NCBI RefSeq assembly: GCF_000332055.1
Contig: NZ_ALVZ01000230.1
Span: forward strand, 45,946-109,945
Direction of reading: 5' to 3'
Source: Xenococcus sp. PCC 7305
Lineage (GTDB): Bacteria; Cyanobacteriota; Cyanobacteriia; Cyanobacteriales; Xenococcaceae
Length of the DNA stretch: 64,000 bases
Shown here: in pieces, positions 57,536 to 64,000 of the stretch
Layout of the letters: each line of letters opens with the position of its first letter
Numbering within the stretch: position 1 is the first letter of the stretch
Notes under the pieces: generated by a model
What the model saw: only the letters and a program-made list of their open reading frames with translations
Told to the model about the DNA's origin: nothing
Databases searched by the model: none
Program-made: the position numbers and the translations under genes

Positions 57536-58159
57536 TTAAAAATGCTTGGCAGTTTGTTGATCGAAATCGAACTGAAATCTTTTGCCACCATGAGTCTCCC
57601 CATACAAATTGAAAGTGATCGTTGGTTCCTCTCCTACGGCTTCTGTGCTATGGATAGCCTCGGTAGTAAAACTGATAATATCTCCCGATTCGATAATCCT
57701 CTCGCCAACGCGATCTATTTTGCCGGGGAATTCGGCACTAGGAGTACGTTTCCAAAAAGTATTTTTTAATTTGCCCTGTAACACCATCACAACACCCCAA
57801 GTACCATGATTGTGAATTGTTGAAGTTGTCCCTGGTAAATTCATTTCCGTCTGGATCGTCATGGGAAATCCCACTTCATCGTGGAGCATCACCACCGAAA
57901 CACCAGTTTCTGGGTTGGGTTCTGGCAAACGAGTTTTGACGGTATAGCAGTTAAGATTGAGTTTTCTCACGATCATGCGGATTCCTGACAGGGAACTTTC
58001 CTCATCTATTCCCTCAGCAACAGCTAATCGCATAATATCTTCGACTTCTGTCAAAAATCGATAAAGTCGATATTCTTCAGCTAATAAATCCCATTCCCGC
58101 ACGGATTGACATAACCTACAAACGCCGTCTTCTTTGACCAACCAATCTGCTGTTTTCAT
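57536..58159 (-). CDS. Cysteine-dioxygenase-like cupin protein
   Basis: A 207-residue cupin of the cysteine dioxygenase or PA2721 type. The metal site lies in TIHNHGTWGVVMVLQGK (two His) and a third His in TEAIHSTEAVG. An N-terminal CRLCQSV stretch has two Cys. Members oxidise thiols or use Fe2+ for related reactions. ATG 58159 (MKTADWLVK) has a better ribosome site (AAGGAC) than the ATG at 58177. Substrate not known. Confidence 0.8.
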   Translation of the reverse strand: MKTADWLVKEDGVCRLCQSVREWDLLAEEYRLYRFLTEVEDIMRLAVAEGIDEESSLSGIRMIVRKLNLNCYTVKTRLPEPNPETGVSVVMLHDEVGFPMTIQTEMNLPGTTSTIHNHGTWGVVMVLQGKLKNTFWKRTPSAEFPGKIDRVGERIIESGDIISFTTEAIHSTEAVGEEPTITFNLYGETHGGKRFQFDFDQQTAKHF

Positions 58160-58219
58160 TTTTTTGTCCTTTTGCAACTAATCACTAACGATTAATGACC
58201 AACAACCAGTGACGAAAGA

Positions 58220-58528
58220 CTATCTATGCTTCCTTTCTGCGATCAGGACTTGTGCGATCCAATCAGGTAAGTCTTCGAGATCACTATTGGTTTCAGAATC
58301 TCTGATGGGAGAGGTAAATTCATAATAACGTTCGCATTTTCCTGTATCGTAGACTTCCACAGTCCAGCGATCGGGAAAGCCATCAATGCCAATTTCGACA
58401 TCGTAGCCATCTTCCCCCAAAGTTTGAGTGGCTATGACGGTAAACCAGTCTCTGTCTTCTAATGGGACATTCCATTCACTAGTCAAAAAGTCAAAGGCTA
58501 GTTTTTGGGCTTCAGTTGCATCGATCAT
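58220..58528 (-). CDS. Small paralogue A, 102 aa
   Basis: An acidic soluble protein of unknown function: EAQKLAFDFLTSEWNVPLEDRDWFTV, YDVEIGIDGFPDRWTVEVYDTGKC. It is clearly homologous to the next gene at 58538-58867 and 9 bases from it, so the two arose by tandem duplication. No Cys cluster or membrane segment. Confidence 0.8.
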   Translation of the reverse strand: MIDATEAQKLAFDFLTSEWNVPLEDRDWFTVIATQTLGEDGYDVEIGIDGFPDRWTVEVYDTGKCERYYEFTSPIRDSETNSDLEDLPDWIAQVLIAERKHR

Positions 58529-58537
58529 AATTTATCA

Positions 58538-58867
58538 TTAACGACTAATAACTAATTGACTTTGGCGTTCTGAGCGCAGTATTTCGGCAATACTTTCTGG
58601 CATCTCTTCTAACCCTGTTTCGCTCTCTGAAGCTTTGATTGGCGTGACAAAAGTAAAGCAGGGGTCGCATTCTTTAGTTTCGTCGTAAACTTGAATCACC
58701 CATTGATCGGGTAAGCCTTCTACGCCAATTTCCACTACATACCAACTATCGTCGACAACACGGGAATCTAGAGGAACAAAAAAGTCGCGATCGTCTTCAG
58801 GAATTTCCCAGTCCTCCAGAAAAAAATCCAACGCCAATTTTTCAGCAACTGTTGATGTCAATTCCAT
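58538..58867 (-). CDS. Small paralogue B, 109 aa
   Basis: The upstream paralogue: EKLALDFFLEDWEIPEDDRDFFVP, YVVEIGVEGLPDQWVIQVYDETKEC. Order of conserved blocks is the same as in paralogue A. Function unknown. It is probably in a run with the tautomerase-like gene, 28 bases upstream, and paralogue A downstream. Confidence 0.8.
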   Translation of the reverse strand: MELTSTVAEKLALDFFLEDWEIPEDDRDFFVPLDSRVVDDSWYVVEIGVEGLPDQWVIQVYDETKECDPCFTFVTPIKASESETGLEEMPESIAEILRSERQSQLVISR

Positions 58868-58895
58868 GGTTTTGATTCCTCTTTTTTGATTTAAA

Positions 58896-59117
58896 TTAAT
58901 TACTAATTACTTTTTCGCTATGTCTGCCAGAATGTTTATCGACGTGTAATTGTCCTCCAACTGCCCAGTTCTCGCGATCAAATTCATCGATATGAATTGT
59001 TACCCATTCGGGTTTTGTTCCCAAATTGGAAACTAAGGTGTCGGTTACTGCTTGAGCAAGTTCTCGCTTTTTTTCTAGGGAGTGACCTTTAGCAATTTGA
59101 ATAGTAACAAATGGCAT
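58896..59117 (-). CDS. 4-oxalocrotonate tautomerase family protein
   Basis: A 73-residue protein of the tautomerase superfamily. After Met removal the N-terminal Pro1 (PFVTIQIAKGHSLEKKRELAQAVTDTL) is the catalytic base. WVTIHIDEFDRENWAVGG is the second diagnostic stretch. The substrate cannot be told. It is likely the first of a three-gene run with the two small paralogues. Confidence 0.88.
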   Translation of the reverse strand: MPFVTIQIAKGHSLEKKRELAQAVTDTLVSNLGTKPEWVTIHIDEFDRENWAVGGQLHVDKHSGRHSEKVISN

Positions 59118-59320
59118 AGAATTCTCTCCTGTATTTTTGCTACAAATAAAACATTATTATTTCCGCAAATAATGTTTGATCGTATTTGTTTATAACTAAA
59201 ATCTAACTATACAAACTTTGTCCATTAAGTAATATCTGCTACCAAGTGATAGGATAAATGTCAATATTTAGAATTGCTTAATCTTTAGGTGAATTTTACC
59301 GGTTACCTACTGGGAAATAG

Positions 59321-60439
59321 TTAATAATTAGTTGTTCTCTTTTCCCAATACTGAAATAAAAATATCCACAATGGCAAGGATAAATTGAGAGCCATCAGAC
59401 GTACTGAGTGGGCAATAGTAACGATTTCTGGGTTATGGTCTAAAGCAAGGGCAACCAGAATCATTTCAGTTGAACCGCCTGGTGCGGTCATTAAAATACA
59501 GGTGATCCAATCCCAAGAAGTGACCGAGGTAGCAATAATTGCGGCAACAAATCCACTAACGATTGTCATTCCCACAGAAATAAAAGCATGGGTGACATTT
59601 TTCCCTGTGATATCGACGCGAGAACTCCAAGCTTCACCCACAGTAACTCCCAAGAGGATTTGTCCTATTACACTAACAGCTTGAGGTGGCGTGAAATTGA
59701 GATTGGGGAGTAAGGGGATATAGGCGATCGCATAATTGAAAACTATACCTACCATCAAAGTTCCGAAAAAAGAGGCGGCGGGAATGCGTAATTTCTTGGC
59801 GATTAATACTCCCAACCAGGCAGCCACAATTGCCAGAATTAGCAGGCATAAATAAACAGGATCGCTTTTTATTAGATAGTCTTGGAAAGAAAATATTGTT
59901 TGATTGGCAAGGGTTTCTGATGTCCCAGCTATCAGAGGAATTATCAATATAACACTGGTAATCCGAAGTGTTTGCACCATGGCCACTAGGGAAACATTGC
60001 GATTATATTCGGCGGCAATGCCAGACATAGTAGCTACCCCTCCAGGCACTGTCGCTAACATGGCATTGAGTAGGTTAGTTCGACTAATACGAGAGTAAAA
60101 ATAACCAATACCACTGCCACACAAAAACATAAAAAATGAGAGGAAGATAAACAGTGGTAATCGAGAAGAAGCAGCTAGAAAATTGCTATCGGCGATCGCA
60201 AATCCGATGGATAGCCCGACCATGGCCTGTCCAATTTGTCTGCCAAGTTTATTTTGTTTTAGGGTTTTTTTCGAGATGAGTTGATAGCTTCTAACAACTA
60301 TTACTCCTGCGCCCATGCCGCCAAAAATCCAGGCAACACTTCCTAAGCCGAGAAAAGTGATTACTATTCCTAAAAATAGGGCAATAATTATTTCTAAAAC
60401 TGCAATCAATAGGTTATTTGCCGATCGCCTTATGGTCAT
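59321..60439 (-). CDS. AbrB-family membrane protein (transporter-like)
   Basis: A 372-residue integral membrane protein with 10-11 predicted helices, internally duplicated. Matches the family misnamed AbrB/ammonia monooxygenase (SVAWIFGGMGAGVIVVRSYQLI, TVPGGVATMSGIAAEY, TAPGGSTEMILVALALDHNPE). It is not the DNA-binding AbrB. The PGG motifs in both halves mark the duplication. Transport substrate unknown. It stands alone on the minus strand. Confidence 0.88.
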   Translation of the reverse strand: MTIRRSANNLLIAVLEIIIALFLGIVITFLGLGSVAWIFGGMGAGVIVVRSYQLISKKTLKQNKLGRQIGQAMVGLSIGFAIADSNFLAASSRLPLFIFLSFFMFLCGSGIGYFYSRISRTNLLNAMLATVPGGVATMSGIAAEYNRNVSLVAMVQTLRITSVILIIPLIAGTSETLANQTIFSFQDYLIKSDPVYLCLLILAIVAAWLGVLIAKKLRIPAASFFGTLMVGIVFNYAIAYIPLLPNLNFTPPQAVSVIGQILLGVTVGEAWSSRVDITGKNVTHAFISVGMTIVSGFVAAIIATSVTSWDWITCILMTAPGGSTEMILVALALDHNPEIVTIAHSVRLMALNLSLPLWIFLFQYWEKRTTNY

Positions 60440-60775
60440 TTAACCATTATTCATCTAAATTTTCTATTTTGGTAACTTATAATGACCTATAACGTTTTAG
60501 AAATATATTCATTAAATTATTACCAAGTAATTAAATCTTAACAATAGTTAACATCATTGACCATTTTATTTTTGATTTCAATTCGTGCAATTGCATTTCT
60601 ATTGGCATAATGTGATCGCGCAGCACGTAGCTTTGCGGGAACAGACATTTTCAGGCTTTGCTTGATCGCTATGTATATTTGAGCTTGCCATTCCTGATTA
60701 ATAATTTCAAATCTCTATCTAGCAGCAAATTTTTTTTTAATATACTGCTTTTATTGACATATAGAAGCGACACTT
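60440..60775. other. Intergenic region with a dispersed GCGATC-rich repeat
   Basis: No gene seen in these 336 bases. Bases 60611-60671 (TGTGATCGCGCAGC ... TTGATCGC) match parts of similar sequences at 9592-9634 and 61452-61517. The rest is AT-rich. Confidence 0.55.
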
Positions 60776-61123
60776 TTAGCCTTTATACTGAGAAATAATT
60801 CTCTTTATATCTTCTGCTGCTATATCTATTTGTTCAGATTTGGTGTAGATCGTTAATAAGATGATACCTGTTGTTGTTTTGCAATAGTAGATTAGACGAT
60901 AGCCACCACTTTTCCCTTTGGCAACATCACTATTTTTTACTCGTAACTTGAAAACTTTATAGCCAATTCCAGATATTTGATTTCCTGGTAATTCGCCATT
61001 TTGAAGTTGTTTGATTATAGGTTCAATATCACTGCGAATCCTGCGATATTTCTTGGCAAGTGTTCGGAGATTTCTGTTAAATGTTACTGATACTTCGACT
61101 TTGACAAAAGATTTATCTGTCAT
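60776..61123 (-). CDS. RelE-type toxin
   Basis: A 115-residue RelE/ParE superfamily protein: TFNRNLRTLAKKYRRIRSDIEPIIKQLQNGE, GYKVFKLRVKNSDVAKGKSGGYRLIYYC, TKSEQIDIAAEDIKRII. This is the longer type with the GKSGGYRLIYY core that degrades mRNA on ribosomes. It overlaps the antitoxin gene by 11 bases. The pair looks intact. Confidence 0.85.
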   Translation of the reverse strand: MTDKSFVKVEVSVTFNRNLRTLAKKYRRIRSDIEPIIKQLQNGELPGNQISGIGYKVFKLRVKNSDVAKGKSGGYRLIYYCKTTTGIILLTIYTKSEQIDIAAEDIKRIISQYKG

Positions 61124-61352
61124 TTTCTAACTCTTCCCAAAGCTGCTCAACAGGTATCGTGTCTCCGTTCATTGCTTCTTGCCAAGCTTGACGAAAATCT
61201 TCGAGAAGTGCTTCTTTCGATTGATTAACTGCTTCTTCTTCGGGGATAAGAACAATTAATTCAACACGGCTTTTTTTATCTATGTTTAGAGGATAATCTA
61301 AAGCTATTTGTCCTTGTTCATCTACTGTTCCCATTACTTTGATGGCTTTCAT
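61113..61352 (-). CDS. Antitoxin of the RelE-type pair
   Basis: A 79-residue acidic protein. The N-terminal part (KAIKVMGTVDEQGQIALDYPLNIDKKSRVELIVLIP) resembles a beta-strand DNA-binding region. The C-terminal acidic helix (KEALLEDFRQAWQEAMNGDTIPVEQLWEELE) would block the toxin. Identity rests mainly on its coupling to the toxin. Confidence 0.75.
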   Translation of the reverse strand: MKAIKVMGTVDEQGQIALDYPLNIDKKSRVELIVLIPEEEAVNQSKEALLEDFRQAWQEAMNGDTIPVEQLWEELENDR

Positions 61353-61451
61353 TCCTTCCCCAACAAATTTAATAATTTTATATCCTGTGTTTGAAATTCT
61401 TGATTTATTGAATCTATTTTCTGCTCCTCATATTATATGCTTAACAATGGG

Positions 61452-61517
61452 AGTGCGATCGCGCAGCGCCGTGCTTGTCTGAATCGCCTGCTGGCGGAAC
61501 AGAAAAAGCGATCGCTG
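61452..61517. repeat. Dispersed GCGATCGC-bounded repeat
   Basis: GTGCGATCGCGCAGCGCC opens a stretch that ends in GCGATCGC, with GGCGGAACAGA inside. Similar text occurs at 60611-60671 and 9592-9634. It looks like a short interspersed element related to HIP1-containing repeats. Confidence 0.5.
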
Positions 61518-61618
61518 GATAAGCTATGAAATGCAAGGAAAATTTATATTTACTCTGGAGAATTTCCGCGATCGCGATCGCATCAGTAACTACGGTTTGT
61601 AGACTTGATCGCCAGTTG

Positions 61619-62572
61619 CTACTTCACCAAACTACTAAGAGTAGTTTCCCAAACTAAACGGGGTTGCACATAACTAAGCAAGTACCTTCGAGCATCTTCC
61701 CATTGTTTCATCATCAAGGGATTTTGATGCTGTTGCCAATAGCAATATTGTAAATAATCTACTAACCAAAGTTGCGTGGTCAGATCTAATTCTTGAGTAA
61801 TCGTTTTAGCTAACACCAAAGCTGCTAGGTGATTGCGGGGTATTTGGGTTAGCTTTTTCAGTAAATCGGGCGAGATAGCTTGTAATTGTGCCCAAGCAGC
61901 GATCGCCTCTCCTGGGCTTCCTTGGGCAAGTTTTAGGAGTTCTGGGTGTTTTAAGATTTCCTCATTACCCGTATTTTCTAAAATTTGCTGTAAATTCTGT
62001 TGGGATAACCTCTGAAACGGGATAGGTTGGCAACGGGAAACAATCGTAGACAGCAAAGATTCTGTACTGGGGGCAATCAAAATCAGAGTAGCCTTCCCTG
62101 GCTCTTCTAAGGTTTTGAGCAAAGCATTAGCTGGGGCTTCTGCCATCGTTTGGGCATCTTCGATTACCACCACTAATCTTTCCGCTTCTAAGGGCGGACG
62201 ATTGATAAACTCAATAAGTTGGCGAATTTGCTCGATGCGAATTTTGGGTGGAGTTTTGCGTTTTAAGTCTTTTGCGATCGCCTGTGAAGCGGTAACCAAC
62301 TCGCCGCGATCGCTAAAGGTCGGTTCTAGCAAACGAAAGTCAGGATGATTCCCATGTCCTAGTTTCTTGGCTGCAAGAGATTTTTTCTCTGTCGATAAAT
62401 TCTGAGTTAGCAACAATTGAGCAAATTGATGAGCCACCAAACTGCGTCCAACCCCAGACGCCCCAACAAATAGATAAGCTGGGGCAACACGATCTAACGC
62501 GATCGCCTGTTGCAGCAAAGTGATGGCTCGATCTTGACCAATAATATCTTCAAATGCAGAATTAGCTATCAA
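61619..62572 (-). CDS. holB: DNA polymerase III delta-prime subunit
   Basis: A 317-residue clamp-loader subunit. AAA-like N-terminal region: FEDIIGQDRAITLLQQAI, GASGVGRSLVAHQFAQ, VVIEDAQTMAEAPANALLKTLEEPG, IVSRCQPIPFQRLS. The conserved SRC motif and LLKTLEEP sensor are present. It lacks the zinc finger and C-terminal length of tau/gamma. It is a housekeeping gene, and a GC-rich patch separates its start from the FHA gene upstream. Confidence 0.92.
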   Translation of the reverse strand: MIANSAFEDIIGQDRAITLLQQAIALDRVAPAYLFVGASGVGRSLVAHQFAQLLLTQNLSTEKKSLAAKKLGHGNHPDFRLLEPTFSDRGELVTASQAIAKDLKRKTPPKIRIEQIRQLIEFINRPPLEAERLVVVIEDAQTMAEAPANALLKTLEEPGKATLILIAPSTESLLSTIVSRCQPIPFQRLSQQNLQQILENTGNEEILKHPELLKLAQGSPGEAIAAWAQLQAISPDLLKKLTQIPRNHLAALVLAKTITQELDLTTQLWLVDYLQYCYWQQHQNPLMMKQWEDARRYLLSYVQPRLVWETTLSSLVK

Positions 62573-62579
62573 TTTTCAA

Positions 62580-62645
62580 ACTCGCGCGTTCCCTTGAGCC
62601 TGTGGGCGGCGCGGGGTCGAGACCCTTCGGGTAGAGCTCCGCAAA
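62580..62645. repeat. GC-rich patch with overlapping palindromes
   Basis: In the AT-rich spacer between the FHA gene and holB stands a GC-rich stretch. GGGTCGAGACCC (62614-62625) and ACCCTTCGGGT (62622-62632) are palindromes that share bases, so only one hairpin can form at a time. Base composition differs sharply from the surroundings. Confidence 0.6.
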
Positions 62646-62659
62646 CGTCAATTTTTAAT

Positions 62660-63097
62660 TTATTCATCCTCGTCAACAAAAATCATGGCCGGATCAATTA
62701 AAGTAATATCAAAGGGATCATCCGGAGGAATAGTAGGAAAAATATCATAATGACGATGTTCATAGATTGCTGATACTTGGGGGCCGAAAACTACTTTATC
62801 CCCATTTTTGAGATCGTGAAATAAGACTTTGCGATCATTAACTAACAAGCCATTAACACTGGTTTTCCCTTTTAAATTGCCGTCAATGATTCGATAATAT
62901 TCATCGACTTCATTATGCGATCGCCTAATCAAAGTAGCATGGTGGCGGGAGACAAATTGGGACTCAATTCGAATGTCGCAATTTTGCCCTCTCCCCAAAG
63001 AATAGGCAGTATCGGCCAGAACGATCTCTTTTTGTCCTCTGCCATCAAAAACGATTAAGACATGTTCTTCGCGATGTTTTGCTGGTTTTAAAGACAT
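62660..63097 (-). CDS. FHA-domain protein
   Basis: A 145-residue protein consisting of a forkhead-associated domain, which binds phosphothreonine. Motifs: YSLGRGQNCDIRIESQFVSRHHATLIRR (Arg, Ser and His of the binding face) and LKGKTSVNGLLVNDRKVLFHDLKNGDKVVFG. It has no enzymatic domain. It would take part in Ser/Thr kinase signalling. Likely transcribed toward holB. Confidence 0.9.
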   Translation of the reverse strand: MSLKPAKHREEHVLIVFDGRGQKEIVLADTAYSLGRGQNCDIRIESQFVSRHHATLIRRSHNEVDEYYRIIDGNLKGKTSVNGLLVNDRKVLFHDLKNGDKVVFGPQVSAIYEHRHYDIFPTIPPDDPFDITLIDPAMIFVDEDE

Positions 63098-63263
63098 TAG
63101 GAAGTTAGAAACTGAACTTTACACAAACTTTATATATCATAATCTACTATCCTCACAGGATGTTTGAATAATGAAGAGAGAGGGCAGATGGCAGATGGTC
63201 AGGGATAGCTTTGATTTGATTTTCCGTTCCCTATTCCCCGTTCCCTGTTCCCTAAACCTAAAT

Positions 63264-63292
63264 AAAAAAACAGCCCCTCAAAAAAGGAGCTG
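63264..63292 (-). terminator. Intrinsic terminator of psbD
   Basis: On the minus strand CAGCTCC and GGGGCTG form a stem over a loop of about 8 bases and are followed by seven T. It lies about 45 bases after the psbD stop, so this psbD is transcribed without psbC. Confidence 0.8.
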
Positions 63293-63334
63293 AAAAAATG
63301 TAAAAAACGAAATATGTTACTAAATCAACAATTT

Positions 63335-64000
63335 CTACAGAGCGTTACCGCGAGGTAATACTTCTTCAGGGAAGACAAATTGTTCATGTGGTTGGTCTTG
63401 AGTCGCCATCCAAGCGCGCAGACCTTCATTTAACAAGATATTTTTGGTGTAGAAAGTTTCAAACTCAGGATCTTCTGCTGCTCTCAATTCTTGAGATACA
63501 AAGTCATAAGCCCGTAAGTTCAAAGCAATCCCGATAATGCCAATGCTGGCCATCCATAGTCCAGTTACAGGGACAAATAGCATGAAGAAATGTAACCAAC
63601 GTTTGTTGGAAAAAGCAATCCCGAAAATCTGAGACCAGAAACGGTTTGCAGTCACCATACTGTAGGTTTCTTCTGCTTGAGTAGGTTCAAAAGCACGGAA
63701 AGTGTTGGCAGAACCATCGCCATCTTCAAACAAGGTGTTTTCTACTGTAGCACCGTGAATCGCACAAAGTAATGCGCCACCAAGTACTCCCGCTACTCCC
63801 ATCATGTGGAAAGGATTGAGGGTAAAGTTATGAAAACCTTGAACAAAAAGAATGAAACGGAAGATTCCGGCTACTCCCAAACTAGGAGCGAAGAACCAGC
63901 TAGATTGTCCCAAAGGATAGAGTAAAAATACACTAACAAATACGGCGATGGGCGCGGAAAATGCGATCGCATTATAAGGACGAATCCCCACAAGACGAGC
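63335..64000 (-). CDS. psbD: Photosystem II D2 protein (C-terminal part, 5' end outside window)
   Basis: The last 222 or so residues of D2, open to the window's right edge ([14 protein letters not shown] ...). Recognisable segments: the quinone/iron region [32 protein letters not shown] (with the His ligand), helix E and the C-terminus [15 protein letters not shown]2 binds QA and part of P680 in the thylakoid membrane. In cyanobacteria one psbD copy usually overlaps psbC. Here a terminator follows directly and no psbC is present, so this is most likely the monocistronic second copy (psbD2 type). Confidence 0.96.
   Translation of the reverse strand, partial: ARLVGIRPYNAIAFSAPIAVFVSVFLLYPLGQSSWFFAPSLGVAGIFRFILFVQGFHNFTLNPFHMMGVAGVLGGALLCAIHGATVENTLFEDGDGSANTFRAFEPTQAEETYSMVTANRFWSQIFGIAFSNKRWLHFFMLFVPVTGLWMASIGIIGIALNLRAYDFVSQELRAAEDPEFETFYTKNILLNEGLRAWMATQDQPHEQFVFPEEVLPRGNAL

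Overview
The window comes from a cyanobacterium. It carries psbD (photosystem II D2), a plant-type ferredoxin, a second terminal oxidase and many copies of the HIP1 palindrome GCGATCGC. It also has heptanucleotide tandem repeats typical of cyanobacterial intergenic DNA. Base composition is AT-rich. The species cannot be fixed from this window.

Region by region: 1-3.9 kb is the end of a non-ribosomal peptide synthetase module on the minus strand, running off the window. 4.4-8 kb is a plus-strand group of nitrogen-fixation accessory genes (NifX-like, FdxH-like ferredoxin, DUF364 protein and unknowns). 8-10 kb holds one unknown gene and two decayed reading frames.

10-47.5 kb is the core of the window, a fermentation and hydrogen island. 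It encodes the bidirectional [NiFe] hydrogenase (hoxE, hoxF, hoxU, hoxY, hoxH) and its maturation factors (hypA, B, C, D, E, F, hoxW). It also encodes pyruvate:ferredoxin oxidoreductase (nifJ), a phosphofructokinase, a dihydroorotate-dehydrogenase-like protein, an FtsH protease, a CBS-domain protein and a DevBCA-type exporter. A complete N-type (probably Na+-translocating) ATP synthase lies here too, with a CPA2 antiporter built into its operon. A block of toxin-antitoxin genes, partly decayed, splits that operon between atpF and atpA.

47.9-49.1 kb is a graveyard of transposase pieces. 49.2-55.7 kb holds a single-domain globin and an alternative respiratory oxidase operon whose subunit II lacks the CuA ligands. 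56-64 kb holds SelO, a cupin thiol-dioxygenase-like protein, a tandem pair of small paralogues, a tautomerase, an AbrB-type membrane protein, a toxin-antitoxin pair, holB, an FHA protein and the 3' part of a psbD gene that is not followed by psbC.

The main discovery is a 15-base motif, TCACAA[GCA][TA]TC[TC]TCAA. It occurs nine times in the island, always in the sense direction upstream of a transcription unit: CBS-hoxH-ftsH-hypDE, hoxUY, atpR-B-E-F, atpDCQ-antiporter, hoxW-hypB, devBC, devA-hypFC, nifJ and hoxEF. It contains a 9-base direct repeat. In eight of nine copies a TA-initial -10-like hexamer begins exactly 10 bases downstream; the ninth has CACAAT there. This is the layout expected of a promoter class in which an activator replaces the -35 box. 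It suggests one regulator switches hydrogenase, PFOR, the alternative ATPase and an exporter together.
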